Assembly: GCA_015680685.1 (NCBI GenBank)
Contig: MNCI01010794.1
Coordinates: 32,732 to 96,731 of the forward strand
Direction of reading: 5' to 3'
Length of the DNA stretch: 64,000 bases
Source of the DNA: Gnetum montanum
Lineage: Eukaryota > Streptophyta > Gnetopsida > Gnetales > Gnetaceae
The translations under genes and the position numbers were made by a program. Shown here piece by piece: positions 44,404 through 55,539 of this stretch (position 1 is its first letter; the number at the start of each line of letters is the position of its first letter). Under the pieces are notes generated by a model that saw only the letters and a list, made by a program, of their open reading frames with translations, was not told where the DNA came from and did not search any database.

Positions 44404-45250
44404 CGATGGGACGTGATATCACATGGGCCACGATATCGCATCCCCCGCGATATCGTGTATGCAATATCATGTCTTCCCCTGCGATATCGCGTACGCAATA
44501 TCATAGCACGTCACCAAATTTATAAATAAGAGGCGGCTCTCCCTTGTTTCTCATTCTAGGCCTAGACCGTAGCGAAAATTTGGCAATTTTACCTCTCGAG
44601 AGATAGAATAATTTCCATGTGCCCGCAGTAGGAGGTCCAAAGTAAATGGATCTTTATTCGAGCAAATATTGTACCTGAACACAAGTTTGTGTACAGAAAT
44701 AAAGACGAACTTCTTGGATAAACCTTGCAGTGCATGGAATAGGATAAATAGGATTTTATTTATTGTTATTTATTTTTTATCATTTAAATGCTTTATTAAT
44801 TAATTAAATCTCTCTCAACCCTTCTCTCCTAGTTAAGTGCATTCAGTACGACCACTTCGAGCACATGCATTACACTTGGTGATCCCAGCAACGACTAGCG
44901 TTTGGTAATCAAGGTTGCATTGGTTCAGGGTGTGAATGGTAAGTGGGAACAGATACTGATGCTAGGTTAATTAAGGCTTAGTTAGTTAGTTAAATTTAGT
45001 TAATTAGTCTCTTCACCCTTCACCTGGTCAGCATAGGAAATAAAACAGAAAAGACATAAAAATTATATACCTTAGACTTACTTAACCATACAACCGTGAC
45101 AAATACAAGTAAGTCTAGGAAGACAATGAATGATTAACCTTAAGTGTTTCCATAAGGCATGTAGGAACTTAGTCTGCGGAGTTTGACCATATCGCGTGTG
45201 TACCGCTCATATTCGTATGGTTGAGTGTAGGGGTACCTCACCACTCATCA
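44404..45250 (+). repeat. LTR3 of composite element A
   Basis: 847 bp. The start CGATGGGACG has lost the canonical TG, and it ends CACTCATCA. It is longer than LTR1 because U3 holds about four more GATATC palindromes (44411-44515) before TATAAATA at 44521. It is followed by CCAAG, matching CTAAG before LTR1. Confidence 0.88.
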
Positions 45251-46505
45251 CCAAGTAATGTCACTACAGTGTAGTCTGAGATGATAGCAACAAAAGGTAA
45301 GTTGGACATGGCAAAGACTAGGGTAGAGCATGTGAAGAATGAAATCCTCAAATTATAGGAAGAGCTCACAACCCTAAGAGTTGAACACAAAGATCCCACT
45401 CAATTCATTATGCTAGACTAGCTAGAGCAATTCAAAATAGAATATATGAATCACCTAATTGAGTAGAACACGAAGACAGAGAATGAGAAGGAGAAAGCAG
45501 TGTAGAATACCTCAATAGCTGAAGTCCAAACACATGCACATGCTAAGGTACTCACCATAGCATAATAAGAGAATAACGAACTTGCTGCAAATAATATGCA
45601 ATTGACCACTGTGGAGAAATAGAAGAGCATCCTGAAGAAAAGCATTCATCATGTAAGAGAATAATTGGTGATGGTGAACTAGGACATGAGCCACCTTGCA
45701 CAAGAAAATAGAACCCTCTTAATGAAGGAGTTTTGTGCTATCTATCAAAAATCAACTATTGAAATAAGCACATAGTTGAATGAGGCAAAAAAAACATGAA
45801 AGGCTTAAAGAACACTTCCATGATCAAGTGGTCATGTATAAATAGATCAATGAGAAAGAAATATAGATGGAAAAGGCCCAAATCAAGGTCATTTTAGTGC
45901 AGAATCTAGACTGCTAACCCATCTTGGACAGTTATGCCCATGTCCACTAGGTGGAAGTTAAGAATAAAGACCTACATATAATAGATTTGAAAGAATACAT
46001 GGGATTAACTAGCCTTCATGATGCTAACTTGGCCATGTTAATAGTAGGCAGGCCTAAAAATGAACTAGAACAACAAGTAGTAGCCACATAAACATTGTAC
46101 AAGAAGGATTTTGTAGATTACAAAGATGTTCTACAAAAACTTCAAGTGGCAAACTCTAAACTCAAAGTAGTTGAGGTTGGCTACCAAGGGTAGAGAGATG
46201 TTGTAGTGAACTTGGCCTGAAGATTGTTTGATTATCATGAGTTACAAGCCAAGGACAAGGTATTTGAGAAAGAGAGAAGGTAGTTTGTGGCATGATACGT
46301 AAAAGCTAACTAGATGTTTCCATAGCTGCCATGTCCATGGGATGTACTAGCTCCATCACACATCACACAAAAAGCATAGATGGTGCATGACCCTAGAATG
46401 AAGGAAGAAAAACTTTAGGCATTTATCAATAGATAGAAATTTTAGAAGCTTGATGACAAGGAAAAAGAACCAATGGAGGAGCCAGCAGTGCTAGGCACTA
46501 CATAA
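45251..46505 (+). pseudogene. B ORF3, second part (coiled coil)
   Basis: Continues 12051-13589 after the composite insertion. The translated order matches the coiled coil of 18103-20822: LEQFKIEYMNHLIEQNTKTE-like with stops, AQTHAHAKVLTI near 45527, and a C-terminus ending GTT with stop at 46503-46505, as in the other copies. There are many TAG codons; no intact frame longer than about 65 codons remains. Confidence 0.7.
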
Positions 46506-46714
46506 GCTACATCATGCTCCATCTAGTTTTTGTTTGTTTTATTTCAAAATTGTCAAGTCATGTCTTGTGTCAATTTTTGTAAAACACCACTACGACATTC
46601 AAGAGTCATATATATAGGTAATCATTCATGTACTTCTACCTTCCAATTTTGTAAGAAACTCTATCCTCATTTTGTTTTAACTCAAGGATGAGTTTTCGGT
46701 CAGTTGTGAGAGTA
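46506..46714 (+). other. 3' untranslated stretch and decayed polypurine tract of B
   Basis: ACTCAAGGATGAGTTTTCGG then CAGTTGTGAGAGTA directly before the LTR, a decayed form of TTAGTCATGGGGGTA. Confidence 0.55.
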
Positions 46715-47606
46715 TGATAGATAAATTTTTTTTAACTATGATATCAAGTATTCAATATTGAAGCTTTGATATCGCGTATCTGATATCAAAGCATAGCTAT
46801 GACATTGGATATTCAATATCACGGAACACACGCTTACCTATAAATATGACACTTAGGCACATGGTCCAACACATAATTTCATCCACCCTTGCCAAAGCTC
46901 TTTTAGTTTGTTTCTATGAATTTAGACTTAGCAACTAGAAGTATGAATGCCTACAGTGTAGTATGAACTAGGAATGACATATTTATTTAAGCATTTTTTA
47001 CTTGGGCACAAGTGTGATTGGAAATAAAGATCAAGCTATTTTCCGCTATTGCAACATTCTCCTATATTTACTCTTCACACTTTGAATAATTTTCCTATTA
47101 TTTCCTAGCTTAATTATTTACTTTTCTAAAGCACTTTACTTTTACATGTTCACATTAAGTGGAATGAGTATGAATAATATCGAGCACTTAAGTGTAATTT
47201 CTTGGTAACCTAGTAGTGCTATCACTTGGTACATCCAATAGTAGTACACTTGGTATCCCAGTGGTAGTTACACAAAGCCCAAGGTGTGTATAGAAGATTG
47301 GGAATGGATACTCATCACACTAGGCTAGACTAGATTTGTTATTTGTTATACTTAGTTTAGAATTCACCTTTATATTCATCGTGTTTATTATGAGTAAGAT
47401 GGCCTACACAGCCTTAGTTATCATATATCCCACCGTGAGTTAAACCATACCCATAGAGTTTACTAACTCATGTGGGAAGACAATGATCCCAAAATTTAAC
47501 CAATTACTAGCATAGTCACATTTTCTCATCCATGGATTACGATTTGGTCATGCATGCATATCCATGACTTGTATGGTTGGGTGTTGGATTACTCTACTAC
47601 TCATCA
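46715..47606 (+). repeat. 3' LTR of element B
   Basis: 892 bp, TGATAGATAA to TACTCATCA. GATATC-type motifs lie between about 46738 and 46823, then TATAAATA at 46839. U5 carries the same CTTGGTAACC..CTTGGTATCC phrases as the other LTRs. No 5' partner is in the window. Confidence 0.8.
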
Positions 47607-47639
47607 TTCAACAAGAGGTTTTGTAATATTTGAAAAATT

Positions 47640-48480
47640 TTCAATAAATTTCCTGTAATATCCCATATGGCTAAGAAATGATCTAACATCTTTAACTATT
47701 TTTGGCATTTGAGTGATGTTTTGAATGACTCTGATATTTTCTAGATCTACCTCAATTTCTTTATGAGATACTTTATGTCATAGAACTATGCCATCTAAAC
47801 CATTAAGTGGATTTTTTGCCGATTGAGCTTTAGATTGGCTTCAACAAATCTTTTTCAAACTTGCTCTAAATGGTCTAATGCTTTTTCAAAGTCTAGTCCA
47901 TAAGTAAAAAAATCATTCATAAATATTTCAACTCTATTATTAATATGTTTCTAGAAGATACTAAATACAAGTTGCTAGAAAGTAACGGGAGCATTACACA
48001 AGTCAATGAGCATTTTCCTATATGCAAAACTTTTGCATGGAATAGTGAATGTTATTTTCTCCTAGTCTTCTTGTGCAATAAAAATTTGGTTATACCCATT
48101 GTATACATCTAGGAAGCTATAGTACTAGTATCCCATGATGGTGTTCAAGACTAAGTTGACAAATGGAAAAGGAAAATGGTCCTTGAATGTCACCATATTC
48201 AATAGTTTAAAATTGATATAGACCCTCCACTTGCTACCTTTCTTTGGAACAGTGACTAATGGGATAACCCATTCACTTTCTGTAATTGGATAGAGGAACC
48301 CTACTTAAATTGTTATAGAAAGTTATCCCTATCCTTTCACCCTCAATAAATCCTACCAGTGAAAAGGACTTTAAAGCACTCCTTGAAATATTCAAGATCC
48401 TTTATAGAAAATGGGACAAACTTTACATTGTTGTAGTTCACAATTGTCATTTCAAGTTTTTCATACACTACATTCTAAGT
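47640..48480 (-). pseudogene. Gypsy reverse transcriptase fragment, Athila-like
   Basis: On the minus strand near 48260-48100: CINFKLLNMVTFKDHF-like, YSFLDVYNGYNQIFIAQED, then NAPVTFQQLV and IFMNDFFTYGLDF where YVDD is expected. It resembles the RT of B and D. It lies in the DNA into which B inserted. Only RT is recognisable. Confidence 0.65.
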
Positions 48481-49725
48481 GAATGACCTATTGGTTTGTT
48501 TTATTTTTTCATGGATGCTCTATTTTTATTTTGCATAATTGGCCTTTGAGGATATTTTCTGATATGGTAGCTAATGNAGAGAAAGTAGTAAATAGCCTAT
48601 ACATATAGCTTGTAAGGCAAATTTTTCCTTGTTTGAAAAAAATACTATTAACTTAGAGATTTAAACTAATGTTGACAAGATAGTTATAGTTAATATTAAA
48701 CATTCTCAATGTAAGATTAATAACAAGTGACAAGATGAAGACCTTCCACAAGTGGTACCAATTTCTTGCTTTGATAAAAATATTGGTATTAAGCCATAGT
48801 TATTTATCTAAAATCATTTTGCTATTTTAAGTTCAAGAATAGACATTGAGAGTGATGTAAATTTTGTTAGGAATAAAACCCTACTAACAATTAATTTTCT
48901 TCACTTACTTTTTCAATGTATCAATGGTAAGATTATGCACATGAGTAGATAGTCTTAAAATAATAAAGTTGTCTCTTTCCATTTTTTAAATAATATCTAC
49001 TTAATGTCAAGCTTGTGATGCACTCTAAATTTTCTTTGCTTATTATTAATATTTTTTTGGGATATGACACCTCCCATATATCTTATCTAAGTCTGAAATA
49101 ATNAGACTGATTTCAATAAAAAAATGTTTATGAAAAAAAAATTAGTGAGAATAGAATCCATATGCTTAATGGAACTAATAATTTCTTACTTAGCTTTCTA
49201 AAAAATCAACAAAAGATCATATAACTCAAAAAAACATGGACCTTTAGCATATTCTTTAGATTGGATATCAAAATCTAGACCCCACATATGAATGATCAAT
49301 GCTACATGCTTATGTATAAAATATCCTATATTTAAGGCACACTACACCATCAAAGCATAGTTTAGTTCAACAACTTGTAAAAATGAGATCACTTTCATGA
49401 ATGATATGGATGTCATGTTTTTTATCATATCATTTAACTATGAAACTTTGATTATGAAATAGGTAATCCAAAATTAAAATAAATACATATTGTGATGAAA
49501 GATCAATAACCAATGACTCATATACATCATTAGGAAGAACAAACTTAGGTGTCTTAGTTGCATCAATATCACTCGAAGAAGACATCACAAGTTTTTCTTA
49601 CTAGCTTGTAAATATGCATTTTGAGAATCAATAGAAAATTCTACATTGATTAAAGAAGCATAAATTTTAGCATTTGTTAAAGACGTTAGAAGTAATATAA
49701 AATTTCCCATAGGGGAATTCTAGAG
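48481..49725. other. AT-rich stretch, nothing recognised
   Basis: Two single N lie at about 48577 and 49103. The minus strand near 49590-49420 has a short open stretch (SSSDIDATKTPKFVLPND) that I could not assign. Confidence 0.4.
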
Positions 49726-49930
49726 AAATTAGATTTGTTGGAGAAAAATTGGAGAGAAAAATCAAACCAAAAAAATTAGATTTTCTAGAAAAACATTAGA
49801 TCCACTAAAAAAATTAAATTAATTGTAGAAAAATTAGATCCACTGAAAAAACCAAAGTTTCATTGAAAAAATTTAGATCCATTAAAAAACATTAGATACA
49901 CTGAAAAACATGAAATTTGCTAAAAAAACC
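49726..49930 (+). repeat. Degenerate short repeat, about 20-bp unit
   Basis: Repeated ATTAGATCCACTGAAAAA-like units between about 49740 and 49925, A-rich. It lies right before a LINE RT fragment. Confidence 0.6.
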
Positions 49931-50210
49931 AAAATTAATTATGCCTTTGACTTAGAGAAAGTCTATGATAAAGTGCTTAGAGACCTTATTTAATAGGCAT
50001 TATGGAGAAATTTTTTTTAATAAATATATTAAAATAACTCAAGATATGTATGAAGGTCTAATACTAGAATTGGAACATGTAGAATAAATTCTAGTATTTT
50101 AGTCACAATAGGTTTGCATTAGGGGTCTATAATTAGTTCTTATTTACTATTATTATAGATGAACTAAAGAAATACAAAGGTTTTTCCATTGCATTTATAT
50201 CTATGGAACT
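49931..50210 (+). pseudogene. LINE (non-LTR) reverse transcriptase fragment
   Basis: FDLEKVYDKVLRDL near 49941 resembles the D-L-E-K-A-Y-D motif. It is followed by an SRYV / MYEG-like stretch near 50045 and VTIGLH near 50105, where plant LINEs have VGLHQGS. Only the finger/palm part remains, with stops. Confidence 0.6.
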
Positions 50211-51002
50211 TGTTATGATTTTTGGCAAAAAGTTATGAGTTATTAACTAATGTAACTAATTATTAGTTTATTTATGGTGAATGTTATTATTACTATGATG
50301 GCACAACTAGTGTGCACAGTGAGTGTAACCACTGTCTACAATGTAAAAAGCATAGATAATTTTTATTAATGTGCAAATTTCTATAAATATGTTAAATATT
50401 AACACCACTCCTTAAGTTTAACAATGGTGAAAATAGCTATTTTATAAATAATACATTCATGACTTTTGATGACTTTATGAAATTTGGCTTAAAAGTATAA
50501 ATTTTAATATTGATCATCTAGACATTACTCCACTTATAATATAATAAAAATCAAACAAATTATCTTCACTCTCAATAGTTGTGGAGTTTTCTTTGGAAAT
50601 TTATTTCAAATTGTTATTGCTTGACTTAAATAGTTTTAACATTATTCTTTAATTTTAGTAAACCTAATATTAAGGTAAATTAAATAACTAAAACAACAGT
50701 GAGATATTATCTTTCTGATAAAATATATTAAATACTATTTCTATCATAAAACATCTTTATGAAATGATGGGAAAGATGACATGAAAGGTATTAGGGGTAT
50801 TTACCTTTCCAAAACATGCTATAACATAATATTTAACAATCAAAAGAGAAATTTTCTTTCATGAAAATAAATATATAGTTAACTGCATTATCTACAAAGA
50901 AATGTCCAAAAATATATTGCTACAATAGAAATGACAAAGACCAACATCACTCAATCTTTTCCTAAAGAATCTTTTCCTAAAGGTTGTGGGGGAGGGTGGA
51001 AG
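50211..51002. other. AT-rich stretch, nothing recognised
   Basis: No coding match, no inverted or direct repeat noticed. Confidence 0.4.
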
Positions 51003-51152
51003 GTGTTGGAACCTGAAATAATTATTATATAGGAACACCCCAAGATATATAGTACAATTATAACTTTATAACTCAGCATTGCCCACTAAAATTGAACCCA
51101 TTAATTGCATCTTTTATATCAAGAGTCTTACCACTAGGCTAACACCTTATTG
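51003..51152 (-). mobile_element. SINE-like, tRNA-derived sequence, copy 1
   Basis: On the minus strand TTAGCCTAGTGGTAAGA (A-box-like) at about 51138 is followed about 43 bp later by GGGTTCAATTTTAG (B-box-like) at about 51097, the spacing of a tRNA gene. About 90 bp of unrelated tail ends TTCCAACACC. The part from the B box to the tail recurs at 51488-51610. It may alternatively be a terminal repeat of a miniature LTR element. Confidence 0.45.
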
Positions 51153-51487
51153 TTTAATTTGTAACATTTTGAAATAACAAAGGGGCTATATAAGTTGTCT
51201 ACTTTTTGTTTAGGGGATTTTAGGTGTAGCAGAGTGGGGTTTTGTAGGGCATAGTCCAAGTAGCGACTAATGCTTATGAGAGTTGTTCTTAGATTAATTT
51301 TTTTTTTTTTGTTAATTTTTTGTTTTATTTTATTTTTAAGTCTTTGGGGATTTTTTTTAGTTTACTTAGTTTAGTTGGTATAGAAGATGTAGGAGATATA
51401 GTAGGGTAGTGATATGATGCAGTAAAGAGTAGTATGGGGGTAGGAAGTAAGGAGTATTAGTTAGCTTATAGTACATATATGGGATAG
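51153..51487. other. Spacer between SINE-like copies, nothing recognised
   Basis: T-rich and G-rich tracts; no coding match. Confidence 0.4.
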
Positions 51488-51625
51488 GTAGTGGGAAGAT
51501 GTTGAAACCCTAAAGTTGTAATATAGATACACCCTAAGTTATATAGTCCAATTAAAACTTTATAATTGAGGATTTCCTATTAGAATTGAACCCACAACTT
51601 GGAGCTCAAGAAGTACACACAAGAC
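51488..51625 (-). mobile_element. SINE-like sequence, copy 2 (truncated)
   Basis: Matches copy 1 from GTTGAAACC..ACACCCTAAGTTATATAG to GAATTGAACCCA. The B-box-like GGGTTCAATTC is kept on the minus strand, but the A-box half is missing or unrecognisable. Confidence 0.42.
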
Positions 51626-51894
51626 ATGTTTGAGGAGATTAAGGATTTATTAAGTTATTCCAAAGGAAAATAATTATAAGAAGGGAAGATGGATTTTTTT
51701 TCAAATTCCATTAAAAATTTAATGATTATTTATCTCAATCCTATAATTAGCATTAACCTTGAGATCAATCTTAAGATCAATCCTCTCAAACAAATAATCA
51801 AGAAGATGAAAATACATACTAAAGACCAAGAAAAATGCCAGAAGTGGATAATTATTAAATTAGCTAACTCCACCTAAGTAATCATTGATCCATG

Positions 51895-52745
51895 TTCATG
51901 GTAAGAAGATAAAACTAGCCCATTTTGATGGAGCCATTGGAACAAGTGTTAAGGCCAAGGATCTTCTTGACATTATAGAACTTTTTTTGATATGTTGAAT
52001 CTATCAAGCCAAGAATGCCTAGAAGTTGTCTCACTATATTTGAAAGAACCCGCTACAACATAGTGAAATGAACTAAAGGCCCAAGGATTAATTAATAATT
52101 GGCATGGTTTCTACTAAGATTTTGAGCAAAAACTCATGCTAGAATCCTTATTGAAAGAATACAAGATGTGATTTGACTTATCGAGATTGGGTTAATATTC
52201 CATGAAAGATTATTATATGGAGTTTTGTGACCTATCAAGGTATGTAAATAATTGGGACCTGAGTGAGCTTACTTCTAAGTTTATTGAAGGATTTCTTATC
52301 CAAGTATACCCATAGACTCATGTCCACAATTCATAGATGGTAAACGAAGCTCATAGAATCATGAAAGACTATGAAGAGTCAAATCAAGTCAAGAACACAT
52401 CCTTGAGACAAGTAGTAATTGAGGAAAACCCCAAGAAGAGGACCTACATTGACTGTTTCCAATGTGGGAAAGACATTAAATCTAATCTTGCCTTCAAAGA
52501 ATCTGGTTAAGACTATGATTGTAGATGGGATGACCATGAGTAAGCATTCCATGTATATTAGCTTCTATATTGAAGAATCATTTTTCTTTGATAAATTTTA
52601 CAAATTTAAATTAGGGGACATAGATGCTTGTTTAGAACTATTTTCTTTAAAAATTTGATGTTTTTGTCCACTTTGGAACTCATGTCTTAAAATTTCCCAT
52701 CATTGATGGAGTTAGAATATTAAGAAGAGTAGGATCAACAAGGAA
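51895..52745 (+). pseudogene. Gag of another gypsy family (G), with CCHC-like knuckle
   Basis: FDGAIGTSVKAKDLLDIIEL near 51938, then WNELKAQGLINNWHGFY near 52067, MEFCDLSRYVNNWDLSELTS near 52217, and CFQCGKD near 52457. It looks like the Retrotrans_gag domain with a zinc knuckle, of a family other than Athila or Tat. A piece of protease-like sequence may follow (about 52500-52720). It ends where element D begins. TAG stops throughout. Confidence 0.6.
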
Positions 52746-53620
52746 GATCCACACTAATGAGAAGTTGGGTATTCCAACACTCAACAATACAAGTTACAAG
52801 TATTCATGCACAATCAAATCATGATAAGTGGATGGGAAATGTAAGTGCCAACATGGTAAAATGGTTGTAACTTATCATTTTATCCTCCTCCTATTCTTGC
52901 ACCTATTCCTCCACCCTCAATATAGTTGCTACCTACTCCATCCTTGCAAGATGAACTTCCAGCCTAGCCACAGCAACACAATGCTACTAGGGCCATTAAT
53001 CTACAACTGGTTCATCAATCTAGGGATTCGAAACCTCATGCTCATAAAAGATCATTCTTCTAAACCAATAGCCTTACTAAGCCCTCATAGACTTAGGCGA
53101 CTAATCATCCTACTCCTACCTTATCCTCTACAAACAATTCCATTAGGTCCCCTTCAAACCAAATTCCATCAAAAATCCATATTATTATGCTCACTCATGT
53201 TGTATCTAATTGGATTTGGGCTAGCAACTTTTCCAAGAAGTTAGCTGATCCTAGGAGTTCCCTTATCTATTTACAAATTGTTGGGAATGAACCATGTAAA
53301 ACTCTTCTTGATTCAAGTTGTAGTATGAATTTGATTTTTCATGAGATGTATGTTGCTGAGAACCTACCACCTCTTAAGAAGAACAATATCATATTAGAAT
53401 TGGTAGACTAGTCCATCACTATTTCATTGGGACCAATCGAAGACATTATGTCCACTATTTTTGGGTGGTCTTATCCTGCTGATTTCCTAGTAATCAAGGT
53501 TAAGAATTGTAAGGGGGAATTCCCAATCATTATGGGAAGGACATGGCTAAGCACTATTGATGCAAGAATGGGCATTAGAGATCTTTCCCTGGAAATATCT
53601 CAGGAAAATGCATTTTAAAA
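52746..53620 (+). pseudogene. D Gag tail and protease
   Basis: The gag tail aligns with 41260-41640 (CAGCAACACAATGCTACTAG / TAGCAACGTAATGCTACGAG). Protease: SLIYLQIVGNEPCKTLLDSS near 53260, where the catalytic D-S-G has become D-S-S, then GWSYPADFLVIKV near 53466 and FPIIMGRTWLSTIDA near 53520. A TAG near 53409 sits at the same place as in unit 2 of A (41869), so it is either shared by descent or a repeated Q-to-stop change. Confidence 0.75.
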
Positions 53621-54190
53621 AATCAAGAAGAGTCAAGTTCCATACATAACGTACAACAATACAAGGTTCAATTGTGTGCAAAAACTTTGGTCTGTGAAAC
53701 AAGCATCTATTTCTACATGCAAGTAGTATGCACATGAAGTAGATATTCAAAGGTGTCTATATGCAATAGCCACAAAATAAGAGGGTACCTAGTGGTTGAC
53801 TACTAATTCTGATAGTAGCACAATGTGCATGGAACCCACTGAGAGCCTAACATACGCTTATGTCATAGGCATGGATGAACTAGAGCAAGTTCATCACCAA
53901 CACTTTGACGATGAAAACACTGATACTAATTGGAGAGAGTTGGAGATCCCTAATAATTTTAAACAAGATCCCCTAGATTTAAAAACTCTACCCACCAACT
54001 TGGAATATGCATTCCTAAAAAATGGCAAGTTGGTCATACTTAATGCCAAACTTGCTCCTAAACAAAAAGAAAAACTATTAAAAGTGGTCAATAAATGGTC
54101 AATAGTCTTTACTTGGTCATATCCTAAATGCACTAGAATTGATCCATGGATATGTCAGCATCACATTTACATTGATCTATCCATGAAGCC
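53621..54190 (+). pseudogene. D linker between protease and RT
   Basis: Open frame from 53796 (CMEPTESLTYAYVIGMDE) through LPTNLEYAFLKNGKLVILNA near 53989 to TWSYPKCTRIDPWICQHHI, the usual sequence just before gypsy RT. The corresponding part of B is near 7330-7510. Confidence 0.65.
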
Positions 54191-55450
54191 AAGGAGGCAA
54201 CCACAACGGTAGTTGAACCAAAAATTGAAGCAAATTGTCAAAGAGGAGATTGAGGAACTCCTTAAGCTAGGGTTCATCTACTCCATTATGAATAGCGAGT
54301 GAGTCAGCCAATTCATGATAGTGCCAAAGAGAGGTGGCAAATGGCAGGTTTGTATCAGCTTCAAGCTATTAAACATGATAACATTCAAAAATCATTTTCC
54401 ATTGTCATTCATTCATGAGGTGTTGGACATCATATCTAGGCATCGCTATTGCAGTTTTCTAGATGGTTATAGTGGCTATAACCAAATCTAGATTACACTA
54501 GAAGATCAAGCCAAAATAACATTCACAAGTCCCTAAGGGATCCTTACATATCATAAGATTCCTTTTGATCTGTGAAATGCTCCTGCCACTTTCCAACATC
54601 TAGTGTCAAGCATCATTCAATAGAAAATAGGTAGCGAAGTGGAAGTCTTCAAGGATGACTTCTTCACTTATGGTGCTACCTTCAACCAAGCCTTAAAATA
54701 GCTTGAGCAAGTACTAAAAAGATGTATGGAAAAAAATATACAGCTTAATTAGCAAAAGAGTCATCTCATGGTCCAAGAAGAGATTGTATTGGGGCATAGG
54801 ATTTTGGAGGAAGGGATCAAGGTAAACCTTGAAAAGATAAGGATCATCCAAGGAAGCACTCACCAACCAAAAATCATCAAAGATGTTTGGTCATTCCTTA
54901 GACACACTGGCTACTACCAATGTTTTATAGATAATTTCTCTAAGATCATGAAACTGTTGGTCAAGCTAACAAAGAAAGATGCTCCTTTCATCTAGACCAA
55001 TGAATGCAAAAATGCATTCCAAATCCTCAAGTAGAAGCTTGTAGAGACTCCAATTCTACAAGAACCTAATTGGTTCAGACCATTGCATATCATGACAAAT
55101 GCATCTAACCGCATCTTGGGAGGCATGCTTATGTAGTTGGATGATAAGAAACATCCATATTACATCCACTATGTAAGTCAAAGCATTGTGGGTACACAAC
55201 TAAATTACACCACCACAGAAAAAGAATTGATGGCAGTCGTGTTTGCTCTAGAAAAGTTCAAGCACTATGTGCTTAGATACAAAGTATTTGTGCACATAGA
55301 CCACAATGCCATCTACTTTCTCATGAACAAGTCAATGATGAGCCATCATGTCCTATGATGGCTGGTGATCTTGTAGGAATTTGATCTCACAATGGTAGAT
55401 CGAAAGGGGACTAAGAATGTGGTCACTGATCACTTGTCTCAGTTGCTATG
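54191..55450 (+). pseudogene. D reverse transcriptase and RNase H
   Basis: RT: VPKRGGKWQVCISFKLLN near 54320, CSFLDGYSGYNQI near 54453, NAPATFQHLV near 54577, VFKDDFFTYGATF near 54645 where the box is F-K-D-D. Connection: TGYYQCFIDNFSKIMK near 54910. RNase H: MTNASNRILGGML near 55094 (first Asp changed to Asn), KKHPYYIHYVSQSIVGTQLN near 55146, KELMAVVFALEKFKHYVL, then DRKGTKNVVTDHLSQL near 55399. There is no second RNase H, unlike element O. Confidence 0.82.
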
Positions 55451-55539
55451 GGATAACAAAGAGGAGGAAAGCCAATTCTCTAATTTATTTCCTAATGAAC
55501 TCCTCTTTGCTAGTGTAATAAACGAGCACATGGTTGTAG

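Larger units (their letters stand above)
13590..45250 (+). mobile_element. A: composite Athila-like insertion (LTR1-gag-ORF3-LTR2-gag-PR-LTR3)
   Basis: The outer LTRs (13590-14366 and 44404-45250) are of one subfamily and are bordered by CTAAG (13585-13589) and CCAAG (45251-45255), a target duplication with one change. Inside is a middle LTR of another subfamily (20986-21782) that has a PPT-like tract on its left and a primer-binding site on its right. Unit 1 carries gag and ORF3 but no room for pol. Unit 2 carries a different gag N-terminus and a protease, but RT, RNase H and integrase are absent. Element O is nested in unit 2. It was probably built by recombination between related non-autonomous elements. 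Confidence 0.7.
6880..47606 (+). mobile_element. B: decayed Athila-like retrotransposon with ORF3, split by a nested insertion
   Basis: Left part 6880-13589, right part 45251-47606. The parts join inside ORF3: the sequence before 13590 and after 45255 aligns continuously with the intact-length ORF3 at 18103-20822. The order is end of protease, RT, RNase H, integrase, T-rich spacer, long 3' region, ORF3, a PPT-like tract and a 3' LTR ending at 47606. The 5' LTR, gag and most of the protease are missing. Coding parts carry many TAG/TGA stops, making this one of the older layers. Confidence 0.75.

Noticed and set aside
45251-46505. Independent gene after LTR3
   Set aside because: Aligns with the second half of ORF3 and joins 13589 across the target duplication, so it is the right half of the interrupted B ORF3.
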